Source: Faecalicoccus acidiformans
Lineage (GTDB): Bacteria; Bacillota_I; Bacilli_A; Erysipelotrichales; Erysipelotrichaceae
Assembly: GCF_014202635.1 (NCBI RefSeq)
Contig: NZ_JACHHD010000015.1
Location: 1 to 59,098, forward strand
DNA: 59,098 nt
Direction of reading: 5' to 3'
A program made the position numbers and the translations under genes. Each line of letters starts with the position of its first letter. Position 1 is the stretch's first letter. The notes under the pieces were generated by a model, which searched no databases, was not told the DNA's origin, and worked only from the letters and a program-made list of their open reading frames with translations. Positions 35,186-44,118 of the stretch are shown here, piece by piece.

Positions 35186-35586
35186 AGATCTTGATTAGCG
35201 CTTGCCTTTGTAAGGAGCGTTGTCGATACGATGGAAGGGATTGTTTTCGCAAAGAGGTCATGGATCTGATCGCCGGACATGAAATCGTACCAGTTTGTCC
35301 TGAAGCTTATTTAGGAATCCCGAGAGCACCTTGTGAGATCTTGAATGGCCGATTGATTGATAAAAATGGGGAAGATCTGACAGAGAGTATGCAGGAATCC
35401 ATAACGAAAATACTGAATGAAGTTCATTTGGAATCGGTTGATTTAGCGATCTTGAAAGCTCGTTCACCGACTTGCGGTTATGGATGGATCTTTGATGGAA
35501 ACTTCAAAAATCGTCTGATTTATGGATATGGAATGTTTGCGAAAGTCCTTGCAGATCGAGGAATTCGAATCTTGGAAGTTGACTGA
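35182..35586 (+). CDS. DUF523 family protein
   Basis: A 134-aa cysteine-rich cytosolic protein of the DUF523 family: ISACLCKERCRYDG at the start, VCPEAYLGIPRAPCEI in the middle and KARSPTCGYGWIFDG near the end. The conserved cysteines suggest metal or [Fe-S] binding; DUF523 is related to the 2-thiouracil desulfidase group, but activity is not established here. It overlaps the glgA stop by four bases, yet no link to glycogen is known. Confidence 0.85.
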   Translation: MKILISACLCKERCRYDGRDCFRKEVMDLIAGHEIVPVCPEAYLGIPRAPCEILNGRLIDKNGEDLTESMQESITKILNEVHLESVDLAILKARSPTCGYGWIFDGNFKNRLIYGYGMFAKVLADRGIRILEVD

Positions 35587-35593
35587 AATTATA

Positions 35594-35622
35594 TTGATTT
35601 ATTGATAGAAATGGACTAAAAT
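35594..35622 (+). promoter_or_regulatory. promoter of ptsH
   Basis: TTGATT (35594-35599) and TAAAAT (35617-35622), 17 bases apart, 32 bases before the ATG. Confidence 0.65.
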
Positions 35623-35654
35623 ATTTTTAGATTTACTTTAGGAGGAAATTTATA

Positions 35655-35921
35655 ATGAAACAAGTGACTGTTACTGTAGTTGATCCAGTAGGATTACATG
35701 CTCGTCCTGCAACTGTTGCGGTAAATGCCGCCAGCAAATTTAAGAGCGAAATCAATGTTGCATTCAAAGGACGTGAAGTAAACATGAAATCAATCATGGG
35801 CGTTATGTCTTTAGGAATTCCTACACAGTCTGAAATTACAATCAGCTGCTCTGGAGAAGACGAAGAAGAAGCTATTGCAGCTATCGAAGAAGTACTTCGC
35901 GCACAAAAAATCATTGCTTAA
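35655..35921 (+). CDS. ptsH: HPr, phosphocarrier protein of the PTS
   Basis: An 88-aa phosphocarrier that passes phosphate from enzyme I to sugar-specific EII proteins. GLHARPA carries the active His15, and MKSIMG carries Ser46, the HPr-kinase site through which Firmicutes activate CcpA. ptsI does not follow; the gene is alone with its own promoter and terminator. AGGAGGAA precedes the ATG. Confidence 0.97.
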   Translation: MKQVTVTVVDPVGLHARPATVAVNAASKFKSEINVAFKGREVNMKSIMGVMSLGIPTQSEITISCSGEDEEEAIAAIEEVLRAQKIIA

Positions 35922-35934
35922 TTGAATCAAAAAG

Positions 35935-35958
35935 AAAAGCCTTCGGGCTTTTTTTTTG
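35935..35958 (+). terminator. terminator of ptsH
   Basis: AAAAGCC, TTCG tetraloop, GGCTTTTTTTTT. Confidence 0.85.
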
Positions 35959-35990
35959 ATTTTTCCTAATGAAAAATCAAACATTTTATC

Positions 35991-36018
35991 TTGAAAGAAA
36001 TTTTCATCGTCGTATAAT
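35991..36018 (+). promoter_or_regulatory. promoter of the DUF969-DUF979-pcp cluster
   Basis: TTGAAA (35991-35996) and TATAAT (36013-36018), 16 bases apart. Confidence 0.65.
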
Positions 36019-36065
36019 TAAAGCAAGTCAAAAATTTCAAAAACGAGTAGTAAGGAGAGAGAATC

Positions 36066-36749
36066 ATGGAAATTTTGAAATTGTTGGGTATCCTGATTGT
36101 CATCATTGGATTTATCCTCAAGCTGGATTCCATCTTGATAATCATGGTTGCTGCGGTTGTAACAGCACTTGTATCTGGCATCGACCTTGTCACTTTTTTA
36201 GAAACATTAGGATCGAGCTTTGTATCGAACCGAAGCATGTGTACATTTATTATTGTTCTGGTACTTACCGGAACCCTGGAACGAAACGGTTTGAAACAAG
36301 CGGCGGCAGAGTTTATGGGAAAATTCAAAAACGCTTCTGCTGGTCTGATTGTTGGTATTTATGGAATTATCCGTCTGATTTTTGGTGCGTTTAATATCAG
36401 TGTAGGTGGAGCGGCCAGCTTTATTCGTCCTATTGTTATGCCTATGGCACAAGCGATCGTCGAAAAGGATGGACATCCAATTGCTGATGAGTATTTGGAA
36501 CAGTTAAAAGGTATGTCCAGTGCTATGGATAACGTGGCATGGTTCTTTGGCCAAGTTTTGTTTGTTGGAACGAGTGGAATGTTGTTAGTGCAATCTACAT
36601 TGGCTGATCTTGGTTATGAAGTAGCGCTGATCGATCTGGCCAGCGTTCAGATCCCGGTAGCTTTGATCGCAACTGCTGTTGCTATCATTTATTATTTCTT
36701 GAAAGATAGACGTCTGGCCAAGAAATATGCAGGAGGTGCTAAATCATGA
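36066..36749 (+). CDS. DUF969 membrane protein
   Basis: A 227-aa membrane protein of the DUF969 family with about five to six helices. DUF969, DUF979 and pyroglutamyl peptidase are a recurrent neighbourhood in Firmicutes, so the DUF969/DUF979 pair is thought to form a transporter, perhaps for pyroglutamate or pyroglutamyl peptides (inference). The GAFNISVGGAASFIRPIVMPMAQAI segment is the best-conserved part. AAGGAGAG precedes the ATG. Overlaps the next gene by four bases. Confidence 0.88.
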   Translation: MEILKLLGILIVIIGFILKLDSILIIMVAAVVTALVSGIDLVTFLETLGSSFVSNRSMCTFIIVLVLTGTLERNGLKQAAAEFMGKFKNASAGLIVGIYGIIRLIFGAFNISVGGAASFIRPIVMPMAQAIVEKDGHPIADEYLEQLKGMSSAMDNVAWFFGQVLFVGTSGMLLVQSTLADLGYEVALIDLASVQIPVALIATAVAIIYYFLKDRRLAKKYAGGAKS

Positions 36750-37702
36750 CGAACCCTATGGAATTTTTCATGAGTGTTGATGTTTCACTTTCAGATAAAC
36801 TGTTAGAAATTTTGTATTTCGTGATTGGCTTGATCGCCATCTATGTCGCAATTCGCAATCTGAATGATAAGACCAACGAAAAAAGATTTGGTACATTTAT
36901 TTTCTGGTTCTTGTTAGGACTGATGTTTTTGATCGGAAAATGGATTCCGCCGATGGCTACAGGTGTATTAATGGTATTGATGGTCTTGAGTCCAATCTTT
37001 AAACAAGTGAAGGCTGGAAATGAGCCTAGTCCAACGCCGGAAGAAATGCAGAATAATTATAAAAAAATTGGATATAAAGTTTTTGTGCCGGCCCTTTCCA
37101 TTGGTGCATTTGCACTAATTGCGGCTCTGTTTACAACGATTTCACCAATCTTTGGTATGGGAGTCGGTGTTGTTTTCGGAATCATCTTATTGATGCTCTT
37201 TTCCAAAGAAAACACGCCTAAGGTGTTTTTAAATGATGGTCGGCGTATGTTAGATATCGTGGGACCGCTGAGTATGTTACCGACTTTGTTGGCTGCTTTG
37301 GGAGCCGTCTTCACTACAGCCGGTGTCGGAGATGTGATTTCTGGTTTAGTCACAAATATCATTCCAGAAGGAAATGTAGCTTTTGGTATCATTGTTTATG
37401 CGGTTGGCATGGCATTGTTCACAATGGTCATGGGAAATGCTTTTGCGGCAATTACGGTAATGACAGTTGGTATTGGGGCTCCATTTGTATTGGCTTATGG
37501 TGCTGATCCGGTCATTATCGGTTCTTTAGCTCTGACTTGTGGTTATTGTGGTACCTTGTGTACGCCGATGGCGGCCAACTTCAATATCGTTCCTGTAGCG
37601 GTTTTGGAGATGAAAGACGATTATGGGGTTATCAAAAACCAAGTATTGATTGCGGCTATTATGCTTGTTATACAAATTATAATGATGATCGTTTTATCTT
37701 AG
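36746..37702 (+). CDS. DUF979 membrane protein
   Basis: A 318-aa membrane protein of the DUF979 family with about nine helices; includes the glycine-rich GVGDVISGLVTNIIPEGN and TCGYCGTLCTPMAANFN segments typical of the family. It is the partner of DUF969, with an ATGA overlap and AGGAGGT upstream. Probably one half of a two-component membrane transporter. Confidence 0.88.
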   Translation: MTNPMEFFMSVDVSLSDKLLEILYFVIGLIAIYVAIRNLNDKTNEKRFGTFIFWFLLGLMFLIGKWIPPMATGVLMVLMVLSPIFKQVKAGNEPSPTPEEMQNNYKKIGYKVFVPALSIGAFALIAALFTTISPIFGMGVGVVFGIILLMLFSKENTPKVFLNDGRRMLDIVGPLSMLPTLLAALGAVFTTAGVGDVISGLVTNIIPEGNVAFGIIVYAVGMALFTMVMGNAFAAITVMTVGIGAPFVLAYGADPVIIGSLALTCGYCGTLCTPMAANFNIVPVAVLEMKDDYGVIKNQVLIAAIMLVIQIIMMIVLS

Positions 37703-37726
37703 AATACGATCTAGAGAGGCTTTCTT

Positions 37727-38374
37727 ATGAAAAAAATACTGATTACTGGCTTTGATCCTTTTGGCGGCGAAAAAATCAATCCGGCTTATGAAGCTGTAAA
37801 GCTTTTGCCGGATCAAATTGCAGACGCTGAAGTGATTAAGCTGGAAGTACCAACCGTATTTGGAAAAGGTCCACAGAAGACAGTCGACGCTATTGAAGAA
37901 TTTCATCCTGATTATGTATTGTGCATTGGGCAAGCGGGTGGACGTTCGCAGATAACACCTGAGTTTGTCGGTATCAATTATGTGCAAGCCCGTATTCCGG
38001 ATAATGAAGGCAATCAACCAATGAATCAGCCATTAGTAGAAGGAGCTCCGGCTGCTTACTTTGCGACGATTCCGGTTCATGCGATGGTAGAAGAGATGAA
38101 AAAGGCTGGTATTCCGGCATCGGTTTCTTTTACGGCAGGAACCTATGTGTGCAATGCGATGTTATATTGTGTTATGCATGCTTTGGCAACAAAACATCCT
38201 ACGATTAAAGGCGGATTTATGCATGTTCCATATGCCACAGAACAAACTGTGAATCAACCGGCTGGAACTCCGGGAATGAATCTTTCTGATATCGCAAAAG
38301 GAATTGAATTAGCCGTAAAGGCCATAGTAGAAAATGAAACAGATATCCAAACGGTTGGGGGAGAAACTCATTGA
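37727..38374 (+). CDS. pcp: pyroglutamyl-peptidase I
   Basis: A 215-aa cytosolic cysteine peptidase that removes N-terminal pyroglutamate from peptides. The triad is Glu79, Cys142 (GTYVCNAMLY) and His166 (GFMHVPY), at the family positions. AGAGAGG precedes the ATG. It follows DUF979 by 24 bases, so import and cleavage of pyroglutamyl peptides are probably encoded together. Confidence 0.96.
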   Translation: MKKILITGFDPFGGEKINPAYEAVKLLPDQIADAEVIKLEVPTVFGKGPQKTVDAIEEFHPDYVLCIGQAGGRSQITPEFVGINYVQARIPDNEGNQPMNQPLVEGAPAAYFATIPVHAMVEEMKKAGIPASVSFTAGTYVCNAMLYCVMHALATKHPTIKGGFMHVPYATEQTVNQPAGTPGMNLSDIAKGIELAVKAIVENETDIQTVGGETH

Positions 38375-38856
38375 TCTTTTCTCCTGTTGCGTTGAATGAA
38401 GATATTTTAGTTTCTGGTGTTGAATTGAAAACGAGCGAGTCTACGCTTTTTGAAGATCTTCCAGCTCTTTCCAAAAAGTATGCTAAGATTCGCCCGCATA
38501 TTCAATTTCAGATCAAGCCTTTAACTACTTGTGTGGCTTCGGGACCCAATAAAGTTTTTATGGGTGATTTTGTTTTGAAGAAAAATAAAGAGTTTAAAAA
38601 TCTTTATATCTCAAAAGGTATTGAAGCAGTTAAGGTGAATATTCCTGTTCATTCTCAGTTGACTTTGCCGGCAAAAGTCGCAAAGATTCGAAAACGTTTT
38701 TATGATGAATGGTTACCGTCCAGTGGTTATCGGTCTTTTCCGGAATGGAAAGATCTGGAAGTTTATCATTATCGTCGACGTTATTTTCGAAAATCACGTA
38801 AAATGATCATGGAATTATGGTTTTTGATTGAAAAGAGTGAAAAAAATGACAATTGA
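38371..38856 (+). CDS. GyrI-like effector-binding-domain protein, TTG start
   Basis: A 161-aa protein resembling the GyrI/AraC-effector small-molecule-binding fold, judged by the C-terminal pattern FYDEWLPSSGYRSFPEWKDLEVYHY. There is no helix-turn-helix. The start is a TTG at 38371 that overlaps the pcp stop (TTGA), with GGGGGAG seven bases upstream. I cannot assign a ligand. It is the fourth gene of the DUF969 cluster and overlaps the next. Confidence 0.5.
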   Translation: MIFSPVALNEDILVSGVELKTSESTLFEDLPALSKKYAKIRPHIQFQIKPLTTCVASGPNKVFMGDFVLKKNKEFKNLYISKGIEAVKVNIPVHSQLTLPAKVAKIRKRFYDEWLPSSGYRSFPEWKDLEVYHYRRRYFRKSRKMIMELWFLIEKSEKNDN

Positions 38857-39289
38857 TCCACAATCCGCTATTATTTATGCCGCATATGGCAGCAACCTGG
38901 ATTTAAAGGCTATGGCAAAGCGATGTCCCGATGCGAAACGGCTTTCGAAAGGGATCCTTAAAGATTATAAACTTGTGTTTGGAGCTAAAGGATTCTTGGA
39001 CGTCGTACCTTCTCAAGGAGATCGCGTCCAAGTTGGTGTCTATTCGGTATCTATGACAGATCTAGCGGCATTGGATGAATATGAAGAGTATCCTGAACTA
39101 TATGATCGGATTCCGTTAATGATCCATACTGAAGATCTGGGGGATGTTGAGGCCTTGGTTTATGTCATGCAGCCATATACAGATCAGAAATATCCTTCGG
39201 AAACATATTGGAAGACAATCAAGCAAGGCTTTGAAGATTATGGTTTTGATGTATCGGATCTTGAGCGGGCTCGTGATAGTGTGATGTAG
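38846..39289 (+). CDS. gamma-glutamylcyclotransferase-like protein
   Basis: A 147-aa protein of the gamma-glutamylcyclotransferase fold. The YGSNLD substrate loop is at residues 13-18, and DEYEEYP supplies the expected catalytic glutamate. Enzymes of this fold release pyroglutamate (5-oxoproline) from gamma-glutamyl groups, which fits the pyroglutamyl peptidase two genes upstream. ATG 38846 is preferred; an in-frame TTG at 38828 would add six residues. It overlaps the preceding gene and is followed by a terminator. Confidence 0.85.
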   Translation: MTIDPQSAIIYAAYGSNLDLKAMAKRCPDAKRLSKGILKDYKLVFGAKGFLDVVPSQGDRVQVGVYSVSMTDLAALDEYEEYPELYDRIPLMIHTEDLGDVEALVYVMQPYTDQKYPSETYWKTIKQGFEDYGFDVSDLERARDSVM

Positions 39290-39320
39290 AGACATTCTGA
39301 ATGGAATGTTTCTTTTTCTT
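39290..39320 (+). terminator. terminator of the pcp cluster
   Basis: AGACATTC (39290-39297) pairs with GAATGTTT (39304-39311, one G-T pair), then CTTTTTCTTT. Confidence 0.65.
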
Positions 39321-39321
39321 T

Positions 39322-39337
39322 ATGAAAACGATTTCAT
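39322..39337 (+). promoter_or_regulatory. cre (CcpA) box at the pgm promoter
   Basis: ATGAAAACGATTTCAT is a perfect inverted repeat around ACGA and a full match to the cre consensus. It covers the -35 position of the promoter whose -10 is TATAAT at 39354-39359, so CcpA would be expected to act on initiation directly. Confidence 0.7.
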
Positions 39338-39387
39338 TTCATTGAAAAAATGCTATAATAAGCTCGTAGATTTAGGAGGATTTCTTT

Positions 39388-41088
39388 ATGTCACTTGTAC
39401 AAGAAAGATATGAAAAATGGGTCAACCATCCAAATTTAGATCCTCGTTATAAGGATGATTTGGCAAATATGACCGAAGAAGAAAAAAATGATGCATTTTA
39501 TACGTTGATCGAATTTGGAACCGCCGGGATGAGAGGTCTTTTAGGGCCGGGAACCAATCGTATCAACATTCATACGATCCGTAAAGCAACGCAGGGATAT
39601 GCCAACTATATTCAAAAAGCAGGACCGGAGGCATGCCAGGCAGGAATCGCGATCGGATATGATAATCGACATATGTCCAAGGAATTAGCTTTTGATTGTG
39701 CTGATTTGCTCGCAAAAAATAATATTCGTTCTTATGTATTTGAATCTTTGCGCCCAACACCGGAATTGAGTTTTGCGGTTCGTCATCTGCATTGCTTTGG
39801 CGGCATTATGATCACAGCCAGTCATAATCCAAAAGAATATAATGGTTACAAGCTTTATGATGATAAAGGCTGTCAGCTGGTTCCGGCTTTAGCCAGTCAG
39901 GTGATTGGAGAGGTCAACGCCATTGAGGATGAACTTGCTATTGATGCTAAATGTACCGACGAACAGAAGAAGTTGGTTACGGTTATCGGCAAAGATGTGG
40001 ATGAAGAATACTATAAAAATGTTTTGAGTATCCAATTGAATCCGGATGTCAAAAAGGATATCAAGATTGTTTTCTCGCCAGAACATGGGACAGCCAATAT
40101 TCCGGTCCAGGAAGTTTATAAACGTGCCGGATATACTTGCATACCTGTTGTAGAACAATGCACGCCAGATCCAGATTTTTCGAACACTCCAACACCAAAT
40201 CCAGAACAACCTGGAGCATATGAATTGGCTTTGAAATATGCCAAGGAAAACGATGCAGATGTGATCTTGGTGTGTGACCCGGATGCTGACCGTATGGGAG
40301 TCGGTGTTAAACATAATGGCGAGTATGTCGTATTGACCGGTAACCAGTCAGGTTCGGTAGAAATTGAATATATTTGTTCTCAACTGAAGGAAAAAGGATT
40401 AATGCCTGAAAATCCGGTGATGTTCAATACAGTAGTTACAAGTGATCTTGGTGAAAAAGTAGCTGCGGATTATGGGGTTTCAACTGAAAAAACATTGACC
40501 GGCTTCAAGTTCATTGGAGAAAAAGTTGCCAAATATGAAGTTACTCATGAAAAGAATTATGTATTTGGCTATGAAGAATCTTACGGATCTTTGATTAAAC
40601 CTTTTGTTCGTGATAAAGATGCCCCTCAGGCTTGTTTGATGTTGGCAGAGGCTGCCAGCTACTATAAACAACAAGGGAAAGATCTTGTGGATGTTCTTGA
40701 TGGTTTGTATGAACGCCATGGAACATACGAAGAAAGTCAAGTTGCTTTGACATTGTCTGGAGAAGCAGGAGCCAATCGAATTAAAGAGATTTTAGCGAAT
40801 CTGCGTAAAGATGCTCCATCACAGATTAACGGGGTTAAGGTCGTTCGCAGCGAAGACTATAAAGAATGTACGATCAAAGAAGGAGATACAGTTACTGAAT
40901 TGACCGGATTTACAAAATCGGATGTCTTAAAATATTATTTGGAAGATGGAAGTTGGATTGCGGTCCGCCCGAGTGGAACAGAACCAAAATGTAAGTTCTA
41001 TTATTGTATCAAGGGGAACTCAAAAGAAGATGCCCATGAAAAGACCGTTGCTTATCAGCAGGCAATGAAAGAATTGACAAACAGTTAA
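39388..41088 (+). CDS. pgcA: alpha-phosphoglucomutase/phosphomannomutase
   Basis: A 566-aa enzyme that interconverts glucose-6-phosphate and glucose-1-phosphate, feeding glycogen and cell-wall sugars. The phosphoserine motif is TASHNP, the metal loop DPDADR and the sugar loop GYEESYG, followed by the phosphate-binding RPSGTEPK, in the family order. Length matches the Firmicute PgcA group. TTAGGAGG precedes the ATG. Monocistronic, with a cre box in its promoter. Confidence 0.95.
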   Translation: MSLVQERYEKWVNHPNLDPRYKDDLANMTEEEKNDAFYTLIEFGTAGMRGLLGPGTNRINIHTIRKATQGYANYIQKAGPEACQAGIAIGYDNRHMSKELAFDCADLLAKNNIRSYVFESLRPTPELSFAVRHLHCFGGIMITASHNPKEYNGYKLYDDKGCQLVPALASQVIGEVNAIEDELAIDAKCTDEQKKLVTVIGKDVDEEYYKNVLSIQLNPDVKKDIKIVFSPEHGTANIPVQEVYKRAGYTCIPVVEQCTPDPDFSNTPTPNPEQPGAYELALKYAKENDADVILVCDPDADRMGVGVKHNGEYVVLTGNQSGSVEIEYICSQLKEKGLMPENPVMFNTVVTSDLGEKVAADYGVSTEKTLTGFKFIGEKVAKYEVTHEKNYVFGYEESYGSLIKPFVRDKDAPQACLMLAEAASYYKQQGKDLVDVLDGLYERHGTYEESQVALTLSGEAGANRIKEILANLRKDAPSQINGVKVVRSEDYKECTIKEGDTVTELTGFTKSDVLKYYLEDGSWIAVRPSGTEPKCKFYYCIKGNSKEDAHEKTVAYQQAMKELTNS

Positions 41089-41092
41089 AACA

Positions 41093-41129
41093 AAAAGTAC
41101 CGCCAGTGAAATGAATTGGCGGTACTTTT
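41093..41129. terminator. bidirectional terminator between pgm and aminotransferase
   Basis: AAAAGTACCGCCA (41093-41105) pairs perfectly with TGGCGGTACTTTT (41117-41129). T-runs on both strands. Confidence 0.9.
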
Positions 41130-41139
41130 ATATTTAGTA

Positions 41140-42300
41140 TCAATCCAAATTTTGAAGGAAATGCTCAATGCGATCACATGCTTCTTTGAGGTGGTCTATA
41201 CTATATGCATAAGAAATTCGAATAAAACCTTCACCGTGTTCGCCGAATGCGTTGCCTGGGACACAGGCAACTTTTTCTTTTTCCAAGAGCTTTTCACAGA
41301 ATTCTTCACAGGTCATTCCGGTCTTTTGGATGTTTGGGAAAACATAGAATGTTCCATGAGGCATATTCGTATCCAATCCCATGCGATTTAATCGGTTGAC
41401 TAACAAATTTCTACGATTCAAATAATCGTTGCGCATGCGGATGACATCATCCAATCCGTGAGTCATGGCTTCAATCGCAGCATACTGTGCCTGTGTTGGG
41501 GCAGACATGATCACATACTGATGAATTTTTGTCATGGCATCAGAGACATCTCGGTTTGCTAAAGCATAGCCCAGACGCCATCCTGTCATCGCAAAAGCTT
41601 TTGAAAATCCGTTGACTACAATGATTTGGTCACGAACTTCATCAAATTGAGCTAAAGAAGCAAATTCTTGGTCAAAACTAAGTTCTGCATAGATTTCATC
41701 ACTGACAACGTAGATGCCGGTTTCTTTGATGATGGGAACAAGCTTTTCATAGTCTTCCTTTGTCATGACACCGCCCGTTGGGTTGCTTGGGTAGTTGATG
41801 ATCATGGCCTTGGTTTTTGGAGTAATGGCCTTTTTTAAATCTTCCGGCAAACATTTAAACTCCGTTTCTTCTTTTAGAACGATAGGAACCGGTATTCCGC
41901 CGGCTAATTCAATGGTTGGTGCATATGCTACATAATTCGGATCTAGAACAATGACTTCATCGCCTGGCTCCACTAGTGTTCGCATAGCTAAGTCAATGGC
42001 TTCGCTACCGCCCACGGTCACTAGCGTTTCGGTCTTGGGATCATAGTTTTGATGATAGCGGATGGCATGGAATTGACATATTGCTTGACGCAGTTCTAAA
42101 AGACCTCGATTGGCGGTATAGTGTGTTTTTCCTACCGACATGGAATGAATGGCGTTTTCACAGATATGCCACGGGGTATCAAAATCGGGTTCGCCGACCC
42201 CCAGAGAAATAACGCCTTTCATAGTATTTGCCAAATCAAAAAATTTTCGGATACCGCTAGGTTTCATTGCCTTAACGGTAGGATTGATGGATTTGATCAT
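41140..42300 (-). CDS. class I/II PLP-dependent aminotransferase
   Basis: A 386-aa fold-type I aminotransferase of the aspartate/aromatic family. It has GEPDFDTP near the start, SNPTGG, and NGFSKAFAMTGWRLGY carrying the PLP lysine and the phosphate-binding arginine region. Substrate not certain; the sequence is like PatA/AspC-type enzymes. Its ATG overlaps the upstream Lrp gene by four bases, so it is probably under that regulator. Confidence 0.92.
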   Translation of the reverse strand: MIKSINPTVKAMKPSGIRKFFDLANTMKGVISLGVGEPDFDTPWHICENAIHSMSVGKTHYTANRGLLELRQAICQFHAIRYHQNYDPKTETLVTVGGSEAIDLAMRTLVEPGDEVIVLDPNYVAYAPTIELAGGIPVPIVLKEETEFKCLPEDLKKAITPKTKAMIINYPSNPTGGVMTKEDYEKLVPIIKETGIYVVSDEIYAELSFDQEFASLAQFDEVRDQIIVVNGFSKAFAMTGWRLGYALANRDVSDAMTKIHQYVIMSAPTQAQYAAIEAMTHGLDDVIRMRNDYLNRRNLLVNRLNRMGLDTNMPHGTFYVFPNIQKTGMTCEEFCEKLLEKEKVACVPGNAFGEHGEGFIRISYAYSIDHLKEACDRIEHFLQNLD

Positions 42301-42791
42301 GGTGTCACCACCAGTCTAGGTTCTTCCGGCTGGACTTCATCTTGCATTAAAATACCACTTTGTTTATATTGCTTTAAAACAAAAAGGGTTTTAGTGGATT
42401 GCACATTTTCTACGCAGGCAATTTTGTCGGAGACAAAGCGGGCTACCTCAAACATGGTTTTTCCTGAGACTAAGCATAAGAAATCGCAATCGCCACTTAA
42501 AAGATACATCGTTTCCACTTCGGGATATTTCGCAATTAAAAGTGCGGTTTTGTCATAGCCCTGATTTCTTTGTGGAGTACAGTTGACTTCGATATAAGCC
42601 ATCACTTTTTGATCTTTTTGTGCTTTGTTGTAATTGATGACCGTGTGATAGCCACAAATGATCTTATCTTTTTCTAATTGTTCGATCTGCTGCGCGATAT
42701 AATCTTTATCCTCGTTGAGAATGTCGGCCAGATCCTGACTGGTCAGGCGGGCATTGTTTTCTAATAAATCTAAAATGGTTCCTTGATTCAT
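42297..42791 (-). CDS. Lrp/AsnC-family regulator
   Basis: A 164-aa regulator: N-terminal winged helix (LLENNARLTSQDLADILN) and C-terminal RAM ligand-binding domain (VMAYIEVNCTPQR to CLVSGKTMFEVARFV). Such proteins sense amino acids and often control adjacent amino-acid genes; here the overlapping aminotransferase is the likely target. CAGGAGGTG precedes the ATG. Confidence 0.92.
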   Translation of the reverse strand: MNQGTILDLLENNARLTSQDLADILNEDKDYIAQQIEQLEKDKIICGYHTVINYNKAQKDQKVMAYIEVNCTPQRNQGYDKTALLIAKYPEVETMYLLSGDCDFLCLVSGKTMFEVARFVSDKIACVENVQSTKTLFVLKQYKQSGILMQDEVQPEEPRLVVTP

Positions 42792-42926
42792 ACGTACACC
42801 TCCTGAAGTATAATCACTATTCTAGCACAGAATCAAAAGATTGGCACTTCCTTTCCATCCTTTTAAATGGACAGGGATCGAATGAAAAATGGGCGTAAAA
42901 TCAGTCTGAAACAAAAGGGTCACTGA

Positions 42927-42955
42927 TTGACAAAAAAGACTTTAGTTTTTATAAT
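42927..42955 (+). promoter_or_regulatory. strong promoter of gap
   Basis: Perfect TTGACA (42927-42932) and TATAAT (42950-42955), 17 bases apart. Confidence 0.85.
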
Positions 42956-42987
42956 GATGTTGTTAATTTAAAGGAGGATTTACTGAT

Positions 42988-44001
42988 ATGACAGTAAAAG
43001 TTGCAATCAACGGTTTTGGACGTATCGGACGTTTAGCATTCCGTCAGATGTTCGGTGCCGAAGGGTATGAAGTTGTTGCTATCAACGACTTGACCAGCCC
43101 TAAAATGTTAGCTCATTTGTTAAAGTATGACTCTACTCAGGGTACTTATGCAAAAGCTGATACAGTTAAAGCTGGTGAAAACTCTATCACTGTTGATGGA
43201 AAAGAAATCACAATTTATGCAGAAGCAGATGCTTCTAAACTGCCTTGGGGAGAACTGGGCGTAGATGTTGTTTTGGAATGTACAGGATTCTATACTTCAA
43301 AAGCAAAAGCTGAAGCTCATATCAAAGCTGGTGCTCGTAAAGTTGTTATCTCTGCTCCAGCCGGAAATGATCTTCCAACGATCGTTTACAATGTAAACCA
43401 TGAAACATTGACTCCAGAAGATACAGTTATCTCTGCAGCTAGCTGTACAACAAACTGCTTGGCTCCTATGGCTAACGCATTGAACAAATTAGCACCAATC
43501 GAATCTGGTATCATGACTACAGTTCATGCATACACTGGTGACCAGATGACTTTGGATGGTCCTCAGCGTAAAGGTGACCTTCGTCGTAGCCGTGCTGCTG
43601 CTGTTAACATTGTTCCTAACTCTACAGGCGCTGCTAAAGCTATCGGTTTGGTTATCCCTGAATTGAACGGAAAACTGATTGGTTCTGCTCAGCGTGTTCC
43701 AACTCCTACAGGATCAACTACGATCTTAGTAGCTGTATGTAAAGGAAAAGTTACAGTTGACGAAATCAATGCTGCTATGAAAGCTGCAGCCACTGAATCT
43801 TTCGGTTATACGGAAGAACAATTAGTATCTAGTGATATCATCGGTATGCGTTATGGTTCATTGTTCGATGCTACTCAAACAATGGCTCATGAAATGGAAA
43901 ATGGTGATACTCAAGTTCAGGTTGTTTCTTGGTATGACAATGAAAATTCTTACACGAGCCAGATGGTTCGTACAATCAAATACTTCTCTGAATTAGGATA
44001 A
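42988..44001 (+). CDS. gap: glyceraldehyde-3-phosphate dehydrogenase
   Basis: A 337-aa glycolytic enzyme oxidising glyceraldehyde-3-phosphate with NAD+. The Rossmann start [14 protein letters not shown], catalytic Cys153 ([12 protein letters not shown]) and GSTTILVAV region are standard. Codon use is visibly biased (GCT, GTT, ATC), as for a highly expressed gene, and the promoter is consensus. AAAGGAGGA precedes the ATG. No pgk or cggR is adjacent, so the gene is separated from the usual glycolytic cluster. Confidence 0.97.
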   Translation: MTVKVAINGFGRIGRLAFRQMFGAEGYEVVAINDLTSPKMLAHLLKYDSTQGTYAKADTVKAGENSITVDGKEITIYAEADASKLPWGELGVDVVLECTGFYTSKAKAEAHIKAGARKVVISAPAGNDLPTIVYNVNHETLTPEDTVISAASCTTNCLAPMANALNKLAPIESGIMTTVHAYTGDQMTLDGPQRKGDLRRSRAAAVNIVPNSTGAAKAIGLVIPELNGKLIGSAQRVPTPTGSTTILVAVCKGKVTVDEINAAMKAAATESFGYTEEQLVSSDIIGMRYGSLFDATQTMAHEMENGDTQVQVVSWYDNENSYTSQMVRTIKYFSELG

Positions 44002-44026
44002 GATTTGATTTAAGAAACTCATTACA

Positions 44027-44050
44027 GGATCCTTCGGGATCCTTTTTTTT
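44027..44050 (+). terminator. terminator of gap
   Basis: GGATCC, TTCG tetraloop, GGATCC, eight T. Confidence 0.9.
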
Positions 44051-44065
44051 GTGAATTTGCTTTCC

Positions 44066-44094
44066 TTGAAATATAGGTAGTTTTAAGGTATTCT
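44066..44094 (+). promoter_or_regulatory. promoter of the small acidic ORF
   Basis: TTGAAA (44066-44071) and TATTCT (44089-44094), 17 bases apart. Confidence 0.6.
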
Positions 44095-44118
44095 AAATGT
44101 ACACTGGAGGGAAAGAGT

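Noticed and set aside
35969-36394. 141-codon ORF overlapping the DUF969 start
   Set aside because: Covers the promoter and the DUF969 coding region in another frame; amino-acid make-up (many Cys, Trp, His) is that of a shadow frame.
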